Shown: piece by piece, positions 1 through 4,829 of the stretch | Numbering within the stretch: position 1 is the first letter of the stretch | Layout: the number at the start of each line of letters is the position of its first letter | NCBI GenBank assembly: GCA_022614795.1 | Contig: JAKEHX010000099.1 | Span: forward strand, 1 to 5,411 | Length of the DNA stretch: 5,411 bases | Source of the DNA: Planctomycetaceae bacterium | GTDB lineage: Bacteria; Planctomycetota; Planctomycetia; Pirellulales; Pirellulaceae | Direction: 5' to 3' | Notes under the pieces: generated by a model | Database searches by the model: none | Told to the model about the DNA's origin: nothing | The model's input: only the letters and a program-made list of their open reading frames with translations | Program-made: the position numbers and the translations under genes

Positions 1-503
1 GCATCGAAGACATCATCCGCAAGCGCCTCGGCCGCAAAACGATGGGCTTTGGCTCCACGTGCGGCACCAAGAACGAGGCCGATCTGACGGAGTTGCTCCC
101 GCAGGTGCAAACCGAGGATATCCTCGAGTTCGGCATGATCCCCGAGCTCGTCGGCCGTCTGCCGGTGATCTCGTCGCTCGCGCCGCTCGATCACGAGGGT
201 TTGGTGCGCGTGCTCACCGAGCCGAAGAACGCGCTCCTGCGGCAGTACCAGACGCTGTTCGAGATGGAAGATTGCCATCTCGAGTTCTCGCCCGACGCCC
301 TGCACGCGATCGCCAGCAAGGCCTTGGAAAAGAAAACCGGCGCGCGGGGCCTCAGGTCGATTGTTGAGCAGGTAATGACCGATATCATGTTCGAGCTCCC
401 CGACCAGCCAAAGGGAAGCAAGTACGTGATCGACGACGACGTGGTCCGCGGCCGCAAGCGGCTGTTCCCCGTTCAACCGGAGATCATGCAAAAGAGTGCC
501 TAA
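1..503 (+). CDS. clpX: ATP-dependent Clp protease ATP-binding subunit ClpX, C-terminal part (5' end outside window)
   Basis: This is the 3' end of the hexameric AAA+ unfoldase that feeds substrates to the ClpP peptidase in the cytoplasm. The reading frame is open from base 3 (IEDIIRKRLGRKT...), so the gene begins upstream of the window. Visible landmarks, in order, are MGFG at nt 42-53, matching the IGF loop that docks on ClpP; GMIPELVGRLP, whose Arg near nt 156 is the box VII arginine finger; EPKNALLRQYQ; and KTGARGLRSIVE, the sensor-2 motif with its Arg at nt 345-347. The sequence can be aligned almost throughout with the C-terminal third of E. coli ClpX and stops at a normal family end. 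The N-terminal zinc-binding domain and the Walker motifs lie outside the window. The ATG at nt 42 is an internal Met and not a start. Identification is firm; only the missing 5' part is unknown. Confidence 0.97.
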   Translation, partial: IEDIIRKRLGRKTMGFGSTCGTKNEADLTELLPQVQTEDILEFGMIPELVGRLPVISSLAPLDHEGLVRVLTEPKNALLRQYQTLFEMEDCHLEFSPDALHAIASKALEKKTGARGLRSIVEQVMTDIMFELPDQPKGSKYVIDDDVVRGRKRLFPVQPEIMQKSA

Positions 504-508
504 AGTGG

Positions 509-527
509 GGCAGGCTTCCAGCCTGCC
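509..527. repeat. Short perfect palindrome just after clpX
   Basis: The inverted repeat GGCAGGCT-tcc-AGCCTGCC has an 8-bp stem and a 3-nt loop. It lies 5 bp after the clpX stop and has no T-run, so it is unlikely to terminate transcription alone. Short hairpins of this wording recur between genes in planctomycete genomes, as far as I recall. It may stabilise the clpX mRNA 3' end or be a dispersed REP-like unit. Confidence 0.6.
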
Positions 528-535
528 ATTTAACG

Positions 536-551
536 GCGTCGCAAGCGACGC
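536..551. repeat. Small palindrome, second hairpin downstream of clpX
   Basis: GCGTCGC-aa-GCGACGC is a perfect inverted repeat. In RNA it would form a stem of about 5-6 bp closing a small loop. It is followed by GGCGAAAAAA, an A-run and not a T-run, so it does not look like a plus-strand terminator. It sits 8 bp after the previous palindrome, and the two may form one composite intergenic repeat. Confidence 0.45.
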
Positions 552-578
552 GGCGAAAAAATCACTGAAACGACGTTC

Positions 579-1211
579 GTGACAATCGTTCCCCTCGGTT
601 GTCGCGAGACGGATGGGACCGACGGCCCGGGACCGGAATTCGCTCCAGTCCCGGGCTGTTTTTCTTTTTGCAGCACAGACTTTAGTCAGTTATTTCGCCG
701 CGGTGCTTGCGACGCGCTCGAACTGTCAGACGGTCACTGCTACATTGTTGCCCAGATGATTCGGCAAGGCGAAAGCGTGACGGCCTTCCGCGCAAACGGC
801 GAAGCCTTCGTCGCCGCCGTGCAGTCGGTGTTCATCACCGAGAACCGGCTGTGGCAGATCGAAACCGAGGCGGGCGTGCTCATCACGACCGAGACTCAGC
901 CGCTTTGTCTGGCCACCGATCGGACGGCTCCAGCCGGGGAGCTGGTGCCGGGCGAGAGCATTCTCCGCCGCGTGGACGGCGAGATCGAGGCCGTGAAAGT
1001 GCTCAGCGTGACGGCCACGGACCGCTGCGAAAAGGTCTTCAACCTTGTTGTGGGTCCCGCGGGCCCCGCGGGACCTGACTTGCCCCTCGGCGAGTATACA
1101 CTTGGCGAGGTCCCGCCCAGCGGTCGGGACCTAGCCAAGGGCGACTGCGAGCTGTTCACTGCCAACGGCTTTCTGGCCCGCAGCAAACCGCCGCCAGTTG
1201 CGGTGGACTGA
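579..1211 (+). CDS. Orphan Hint (hedgehog/intein-like) domain protein with degenerate active site
   Basis: The longest reading is 210 residues from GTG 579; numbering follows it. Residues about 47-205 look like a Hint fold. ALELSDGH...IVAQMIRQGESVTAF resembles the N-terminal block (DG, then hydrophobic, then GD-V). LWQIETEAGVLITTETQPL (91-109) fits the strand ending in TxxHP, but with Gln107 in place of His. AGELVPGESILR follows, then EKVFNLVV (151-158) and LFTANGFLARSKPP (192-205), the usual C-terminal strand, with RS where HN is expected. So both splicing/cleavage signatures are altered and autoprocessing is doubtful. There is no extein, signal peptide or membrane segment. The start is uncertain: GTG 579 lacks a Shine-Dalgarno site and codons 16-31 lie in a terminator; the next in-frame ATG is 756 (Met60), which would cut into the domain. 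The family call rests on pattern, not a profile search. Confidence 0.6.
   Translation: MTIVPLGCRETDGTDGPGPEFAPVPGCFSFCSTDFSQLFRRGACDALELSDGHCYIVAQMIRQGESVTAFRANGEAFVAAVQSVFITENRLWQIETEAGVLITTETQPLCLATDRTAPAGELVPGESILRRVDGEIEAVKVLSVTATDRCEKVFNLVVGPAGPAGPDLPLGEYTLGEVPPSGRDLAKGDCELFTANGFLARSKPPPVAVD
625..669 (+). terminator. Rho-independent terminator, probably for clpX
   Basis: A perfect 9-bp stem, GCCCGGGAC (625-633) with GTCCCGGGC (648-656), is extended inward by GGA/TCC after one C/A mismatch and closes an ATTCGC loop. It is followed at once by TGTTTTTCTTTTT (657-669). A GC-rich stem plus U-tract is the classic intrinsic terminator form. It is the first such structure after clpX, 121 bp past the stop codon. 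It overlaps the first codons of the longest possible reading of the downstream Hint gene, which argues that the gene really starts further right. Confidence 0.8.
1053..1075. repeat. 23-nt near-perfect palindrome inside the Hint gene
   Basis: GGTCCCGCGGG and CCCGCGGGACC flank a single central C, giving an 11-bp arm on each side. It encodes the GPAGPAGP run at residues 159-166 of the Hint protein, just after the NLVV strand where this fold normally has only a short turn. Confidence 0.75.
1109..1131. repeat. Second 23-nt palindrome inside the Hint gene
   Basis: GGTCCCG (1109-1115) pairs with CGGGACC (1125-1131) around a 9-nt loop. The total length (23 nt) and the outer bases (GGTCCCGC...GGGACC) match the palindrome at 1053-1075. 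The two copies are 33 nt apart and together bound a 79-nt block (1053-1131) that codes for an extra loop in the protein. Confidence 0.65.
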
Positions 1212-1384
1212 CCAGAATCTGATCACAGTTTCGCCGGGGCAAGGGCGAAACGACATACGCAATTTCTGCGAGCCGCCACTCCAGGGTCATTCATGCCCCT
1301 TTCGCTTTCAGGCCCGCCATTGATGCGGGGCTGGAACGACGATCGCGCACTTCACGCTATGCTGGGCAAAGCCTACTTGCAATA
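1212..1384. other. Intergenic stretch between the Hint gene and the HEPN module; one hairpin
   Basis: No credible gene is seen on either strand. The clear structure is GTTTCGCC (1228-1235) pairing with GGCGAAAC (1244-1251) around an 8-nt loop, without a T-run, 16 bp after the Hint stop codon. It could protect or weakly terminate that transcript. A promoter for the 1385-2565 unit is expected here, but I find no convincing -35/-10 pair; TATGCT near 1360 is the best -10-like hexamer and has no well-spaced partner. Confidence 0.5.
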
Positions 1385-2059
1385 ATGATGGAGGCGTTTT
1401 CAAAACCTCGATCACCAATCGGCAAGAGCACCATGGCTTTATCCGAGTTTCTTCGCAATTTGCGCATTGGTGCGAGCTTGCGGCTGCCAACAGTCCAATC
1501 GCACGCGTCTGCCGGAGACCCGGCGGCAATTTCAAGGCAGCTTGCGCGGGCAGCACTTTGGCTGACTCCTCGAGCGACCGAAGGATTCGATCCGGACGAT
1601 TTTCCTAATCTCACCGCGGAACAACAGCGAGACTTGCAGGACAGCGTCGCCCGCTTTCGAGCGATTGCCGGCCAAATTCCGAATAACGCACCAGCTAATG
1701 GAGCTCAGCTTCGTGAAGGGTTGGAATCGTTCAACCGGATATTGGAAATCCTCCGTCCCTATGTCGAAGACACTGATGGCGAAAAAGTCCTCCAAATCCT
1801 TATGGAAATGAAGTTGCCGGATTTCGTCGTTGGAGCCTATTGCGAGTCGGATGAAGATTCGAGCGGCGACTTGGTACTCGAAATCTGGTTGATCGTAAAG
1901 GATGAGGCCGTGAAGATGGATGACTTCTGGAGGCGGATCGACGTGGTTCGCGATGCGATCAACGACCGGCTCCAGCAAGAGAAGATCGAGCGCTGGTGGC
2001 ACATTCATGTTCGCACCGTCAGCGAACATCTTGAGTCGCTCGCCGAGTCCGAGTTATGA
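1385..2059 (+). CDS. Uncharacterised partner protein of a HEPN gene (possible antitoxin or diverged nucleotidyltransferase-like protein)
   Basis: 224 residues, cytoplasmic, no signal peptide. I cannot name the family. A plausible conserved core starts at residue 53: LARAALWLTPRATEGFDPDDFP, then a helical region (77-142) with LTAEQQRDLQDSVARFRAIA. After that comes an alpha/beta part with LPDFVVGAYCESDEDSSGDL (144-163), strand VLEIWLIVKDE (164-174), an amphipathic helix, and ERWWHIHVRTVSEHL (202-216). The C-terminal part recalls proteins encoded beside HEPN genes, whose usual partner is a minimal nucleotidyltransferase (MNT). The GSxxxG...DxD signature of active MNTs is not visible, so an enzyme role is unsupported. 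The stop overlaps the HEPN start (ATGA), implying coupled translation. The start is uncertain: ATG 1385, 1388 and 1433 all lack a clear Shine-Dalgarno site, and the first 50 residues may not be translated. Confidence 0.7.
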   Translation: MMEAFSKPRSPIGKSTMALSEFLRNLRIGASLRLPTVQSHASAGDPAAISRQLARAALWLTPRATEGFDPDDFPNLTAEQQRDLQDSVARFRAIAGQIPNNAPANGAQLREGLESFNRILEILRPYVEDTDGEKVLQILMEMKLPDFVVGAYCESDEDSSGDLVLEIWLIVKDEAVKMDDFWRRIDVVRDAINDRLQQEKIERWWHIHVRTVSEHLESLAESEL

Positions 2060-2565
2060 GCATCGCTCAAGATTTGCTCGATCAGGCAAGCCATCTGGTC
2101 TCGTTGGAATCAAATCGACCAAAGCAGGCAAGCTTGCGGCGCGCGATTTCCTCCGCGTACTACGCCCTCTTCCATTTGCTCGTTGAGGAAGCTTCCGCAA
2201 GTTTCGCGGCCGATCGCGAACTGCGGCTCTTGGTCGCACGGGCCTTTGAGCATGGGGAAATGAAAAAGGCTGCCAAGTCATTCGCTGCGGGGAATTTGCC
2301 CAAATACATCTCTGCGGTTACGGGTTCCAGGGTCCCGAAAGACCTGCAAATTGTTGCCAGGGCGTTTGTCGATCTTCAAGAGGCACGTCACGAAGCCGAT
2401 TACAATTTCAGACAGCGGTTCACTCGCACGGAGGTCCAGGACCACATCAGCGTTGCGAACAACGCGTTCACGGCTTGGAATCGTGTTAGAAAGCAACTAA
2501 TCGCCCAGGCATTCCTTGCGGCGCTTTTGCTTTTTAGCCGCTGGAACAAGAGAGCGGATGCGTAA
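2056..2565 (+). CDS. HEPN-domain protein (toxin-like or RNA/nucleotide-binding partner)
   Basis: 169 residues, almost entirely helical as expected for HEPN. Landmarks are LRRAISSAYYALFHLLVEEA (27-46), the typical first long helix with the YYAxFH signature; LVARAFEHGEMKKAAKSF (59-76); and FVDLQEARHEADYNF (104-118), carrying the RHxADY signature of the last core helices. The C-terminal QAFLAALLLFSRW (151-163) is hydrophobic but too short to claim as a membrane anchor. Many HEPN proteins are RNases using an Rx4-6H motif. That exact spacing is not obvious here (R111 and H112 are adjacent; R62 and H66 are three apart), so nuclease activity is unproven. It starts within the stop codon of the upstream gene (ATGA), giving a two-gene unit like HEPN/MNT toxin-antitoxin modules. 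Composition is less GC-rich than in the flanking housekeeping genes, suggesting acquisition. It ends 5 bp from the convergent gene. Confidence 0.85.
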   Translation: MSIAQDLLDQASHLVSLESNRPKQASLRRAISSAYYALFHLLVEEASASFAADRELRLLVARAFEHGEMKKAAKSFAAGNLPKYISAVTGSRVPKDLQIVARAFVDLQEARHEADYNFRQRFTRTEVQDHISVANNAFTAWNRVRKQLIAQAFLAALLLFSRWNKRADA

Positions 2566-2570
2566 TCTGT

Positions 2571-3830
2571 TCACAGCGCCAGCGGCTCGCCGGCGAGCTG
2601 TCGCTCGTGGCGCGTCAGGTCGTACATCGCGTGGATCAAGTCGATGTCGCATTGCCGCTGCTGCACATTGCGGCGGCCGAACATCCGCTGCTGGGTCGCC
2701 ACCATCACCTCCGGCGGCAGCTCGGTCACCTGGCCGAACAAGCGGGCATAGTTGACGAAGCTCGGCACGTTCGTCGTCACGAAGCCATAGACCATCGAGC
2801 AGCAGCCGACCATCTTGCCGGTGAAGATGCCCGTGTTGATGGCCGTTTTGGCGTAGTCCCCCATGATGCAGCCGACGAACTGCATGCCCGTGTGGACCTG
2901 CTCGCCGCGGTAGTCCATCTTCACGGTGCCATAGGTGTTTTTAAGGTCGCTGTTCGACGTGCCGGCCCCGAGGTTGATCCAGCTCCCCAGGTAGCTGTGG
3001 CCGAGGAAGCCGTGGTGCTGCTTGTTGGTGTACGGTTCGACGATCGAGGCTTCGATCTCGCCGCCGATTTTCGTCGTGTGGCCGACGGCGACGGCATCCT
3101 TGATCGCCGAGTGTTCGATCACGCGAGCCTTGGGTCCGAGATAGGCCGGGCCGCGGAGGAAGCAGTGCGGGCCGACTTCGGCATTCTCGTCCACGAGGAC
3201 CGGGCCTTTGCTGGTGTCGGTAACCAGGTACTGCCCGAGCTTGGCGCCATCGGCCGCAAAAACACCGCTGGCCACTTCGCGGAAGCGGCCGCTTTCGAGG
3301 CGATGGGCGAGCGCCTCGCCGATCGTTTCCAGGTTGTAGCGGATCACATCGTGCGGATACGCCAGGAGCGGCAGGCGGGCGTCGTGCGTGGGGAGCTTGC
3401 CGTGGATCGAATTGCCCAGGTATTTGCCCCAGTGGCCGACGTCGGCATCGGGCGGCGGCGCGGGGCCGTGCGGGGCGATCATCGCGGCGGCCAGCTGCTT
3501 GTCGTGATAGACGGCGGCCGTGCTGGCGGCGTCGATCAGCTTGCGTAGCGCGCGGTACGCCGCAACCGACGGCACCAGCCGGGCATTGACCAGGAGGGCC
3601 GGCGTTTCGGCGGCCGATTTCGCGCCGTCAATCTTCGGAAAATCGAGCCGCTGGATGGCGGCCAGGTGCGGCCGAATGACGCTCCGCAGCACGCCCCCCG
3701 ATTCCGCCGCCAGCCGCTCCAGCCAATCGATGAGCCGATAGCTCCCGCAGCCAATTGCATAGGCCGGCCGTCCGAGCGTAATCGGATGGAGCCGGGGGAC
3801 CTGGTCGTCCTCGAAAACGATGAGCTGCAT
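2571..3830 (-). CDS. Alternate bacterial GlmU-like protein: putative sugar-1-phosphate nucleotidyltransferase with left-handed beta-helix acyltransferase domain
   Basis: 419 residues from ATG at 3830 (MQLIVFEDDQVPRLHPITLGR). The opening and overall plan fit the alternate GlmU class of Bacteroidetes and Planctomycetes, which is thought to make UDP-GlcNAc from glucosamine-1-phosphate in the cytoplasm. Residues 1 to about 200 form the nucleotidyltransferase-like half; the GxGTRM signature of classical GlmU is absent, as usual in this class. Residues about 205-360 are hexapeptide-repeat beta-helix (VLVDENAEVGPHCFLRG, LGPKARVIEHSAIKDAV). They include NKQHHGFLGHSYLG and INLGAGTSNSDLKN; His278 aligns by eye with catalytic His363 of E. 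coli GlmU. The frame stays open upstream to 4559, but that part is antisense to tyrA and reads as low-complexity Arg/Ala/Gly. No Shine-Dalgarno site precedes the ATG. It is divergent from tyrA and convergent with the HEPN gene. Substrate is inferred. Confidence 0.88.
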   Translation of the reverse strand: MQLIVFEDDQVPRLHPITLGRPAYAIGCGSYRLIDWLERLAAESGGVLRSVIRPHLAAIQRLDFPKIDGAKSAAETPALLVNARLVPSVAAYRALRKLIDAASTAAVYHDKQLAAAMIAPHGPAPPPDADVGHWGKYLGNSIHGKLPTHDARLPLLAYPHDVIRYNLETIGEALAHRLESGRFREVASGVFAADGAKLGQYLVTDTSKGPVLVDENAEVGPHCFLRGPAYLGPKARVIEHSAIKDAVAVGHTTKIGGEIEASIVEPYTNKQHHGFLGHSYLGSWINLGAGTSNSDLKNTYGTVKMDYRGEQVHTGMQFVGCIMGDYAKTAINTGIFTGKMVGCCSMVYGFVTTNVPSFVNYARLFGQVTELPPEVMVATQQRMFGRRNVQQRQCDIDLIHAMYDLTRHERQLAGEPLAL

Positions 3831-3935
3831 GGCGGCTGGTGGACGGATTGGAGGGGCAGGCACCCGCAAGTGTAGGGCGCAGGTGGCAGGCTGACCAATC
3901 GGAGAAGTCGGAATAAACGGACAGTGGCAGTCCGC

Positions 3936-3955
3936 CCGAAGTCTGGCGACTTCGG
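3936..3955. repeat. Perfect hairpin directly upstream of tyrA, dispersed-repeat type
   Basis: CCGAAGTC (3936-3943) pairs perfectly with GACTTCGG (3948-3955) around a TGGC tetraloop. From memory, repeats of this wording, usually continuing GGCTACA, are scattered between genes in planctomycetes. It ends 16 bp before the tyrA ATG, so it may shape the start of that transcript or simply be a passenger. Confidence 0.65.
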
Positions 3956-3956
3956 C

Positions 3957-3962
3957 TACAAT
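3957..3962 (+). promoter_or_regulatory. Candidate -10 hexamer for tyrA
   Basis: TACAAT differs from the TATAAT consensus at one base and lies 9 bp upstream of the tyrA ATG at 3972. No good -35 box sits 16-18 bp further left; that place is taken by the hairpin at 3936-3955. If used, transcription would begin within a few bases of the ATG, giving an almost leaderless mRNA. That fits the lack of a Shine-Dalgarno site. Weak evidence. Confidence 0.25.
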
Positions 3963-3971
3963 CGCCCCGTT

Positions 3972-4829
3972 ATGCATCGATTCCGCAACGTGGCAATTAT
4001 CGGCGTCGGCCTGATCGGCGGGTCGATCGGCTTGGGGCTGCGCGAGCGGAAGCTGGCGGGGCGCGTCGTCGGTATCGGGCGGAACGCGGATTCGCTCGCC
4101 AAGGCCCGGCGGATGGGCTGCGTCCACGAGACGACGACCAGCGTGGCCGAGGGAGTGGCCAAGGCCGATCTGGTCGTCGTTTGCACGCCCGTCGAACAGA
4201 TTCCCGCCTTCATCGCCCAAGCGGCTGAGCACGCGCCGGCCGGCGCGGTCTTCACCGACGCGGGGAGCACTAAGGCGACGGTCGTGGCCCAGACCGAGGC
4301 CCTTCTGCACGCCCGCCTGGACGGCCTCTTGCCCTTCATCGGCAGCCATCCGATCGCCGGCAGCGAGAAAACCGGAGCCGAGGCGGCTCGCGGCGACCTG
4401 TTCGAGAAGCGGACCGTCGTGATCACGCCGACGGCCTCGACCGACGACCACGCAACCGCCACGATCGAGCACTTCTGGCGGTCCCTCAAGGGGCGCGTGA
4501 CGCGGCTCTCGCCGGCGCGGCACGACGAGATCCTCGCCCGCACGAGCCATCTGCCGCATCTGATTGCTTCCGCCCTTGCAGCGGCCACACCGGCGGACAT
4601 GCTGCCGTTAACGGCCGGCGGCTGGAGCGACACCACGCGGATCGCGGCCGGCGACGCCGAGATGTGGCGGCAAATCCTCCTGGCCAATTCTGTCCAGACC
4701 TTGAAGGGGCTGGATGATTTTGAGAGAGTGCTGGCAAGGCTGCGGCAGGCCGTGGAGGCGGGCGACGGGCAGCGTTTGGCCGAGATTCTTGCGGAAGGGA
4801 AGGCGCGTCGTGACGCTCTGGGAAGTTGA
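3972..4829 (+). CDS. tyrA: Prephenate/arogenate dehydrogenase (TyrA family), tyrosine biosynthesis
   Basis: 285 residues; a cytoplasmic enzyme of the tyrosine branch of the shikimate pathway that oxidatively decarboxylates prephenate or arogenate. The N-terminal Rossmann domain has GVGLIGGS (11-18), then VVVCTPV (68-74) and DAGSTK (96-101). The active-site loop GSHPIAGSEKTG (124-135) contains the conserved His126. The helical C-terminal domain has SHLPHLIA (192-199) and GGWSDTTRIAAGDAEMW (216-232). It is the short form without ACT or chorismate mutase domains. The second Rossmann strand ends GIGRN (35-38 region) and lacks the Asp typical of NAD-specific members, which may mean NADP use (inference). 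ATG 3972 is preferred over GTG 3924 because homology starts there (HRFRNVAIIG) and the upstream codons lie in hairpins. The 3' end overlaps the purL start by 20 bp. Confidence 0.95.
   Translation: MHRFRNVAIIGVGLIGGSIGLGLRERKLAGRVVGIGRNADSLAKARRMGCVHETTTSVAEGVAKADLVVVCTPVEQIPAFIAQAAEHAPAGAVFTDAGSTKATVVAQTEALLHARLDGLLPFIGSHPIAGSEKTGAEAARGDLFEKRTVVITPTASTDDHATATIEHFWRSLKGRVTRLSPARHDEILARTSHLPHLIASALAAATPADMLPLTAGGWSDTTRIAAGDAEMWRQILLANSVQTLKGLDDFERVLARLRQAVEAGDGQRLAEILAEGKARRDALGS
4798..4804 (+). promoter_or_regulatory. Ribosome binding site for purL inside tyrA
   Basis: GGGAAGG lies 5 bp before the GTG at 4810, within the last codons of tyrA. It is the best Shine-Dalgarno match at any start in this window and decides the choice of GTG 4810. 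Its position inside tyrA suggests that the two genes are co-transcribed and translated in tandem. Confidence 0.55.

Larger units (their letters stand above)
3831..3971. other. Divergent intergenic region between the GlmU-like gene and tyrA
   Basis: This 141-bp spacer should hold promoters for both flanking genes. It contains GGCAGGCT at 3885-3892, the same 8-mer as one arm of the palindrome after clpX but without its partner arm. It also contains a 5-bp hairpin CGGAC/GTCCG (3918-3934) and the perfect hairpin described separately at 3936-3955. No clear -35/-10 pair is seen for the minus-strand gene. In the frame of tyrA the region is open back to a GTG at 3924, but it reads through the hairpins and shows no family similarity, so I treat it as non-coding. 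Confidence 0.6.

Noticed and set aside
1228..1251. Hairpin after the Hint gene as an intrinsic terminator
   Set aside because: The 8-bp stem is sound but no T-run follows (CGACATACGC), so only a hairpin is reported.
1532..2029. Minus-strand open frame of 165 codons opposite the HEPN partner gene
   Set aside because: No motif was recognised. The plus-strand reading is better supported by its ATGA overlap with the HEPN gene and by its more protein-like composition.
2607..3548. Long plus-strand open frame (313 codons) opposite the GlmU-like gene
   Set aside because: It is an antisense shadow in a GC-rich gene; the product is rich in His/Val/Ala/Asp with no recognisable motif, whereas the minus strand shows clear conserved motifs.
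3924..3971. GTG 3924 as the start of tyrA
   Set aside because: The 16 extra codons pass through the hairpins at 3918-3955 and have no family counterpart; ATG 3972 fits the usual N-terminus.
3831..4559. Upstream extension of the minus-strand GlmU-like frame by 243 codons
   Set aside because: It lies opposite tyrA, reads as Arg/Gly/Ala-rich text without family similarity, and the GlmU-like homology begins exactly at the Met at 3830.
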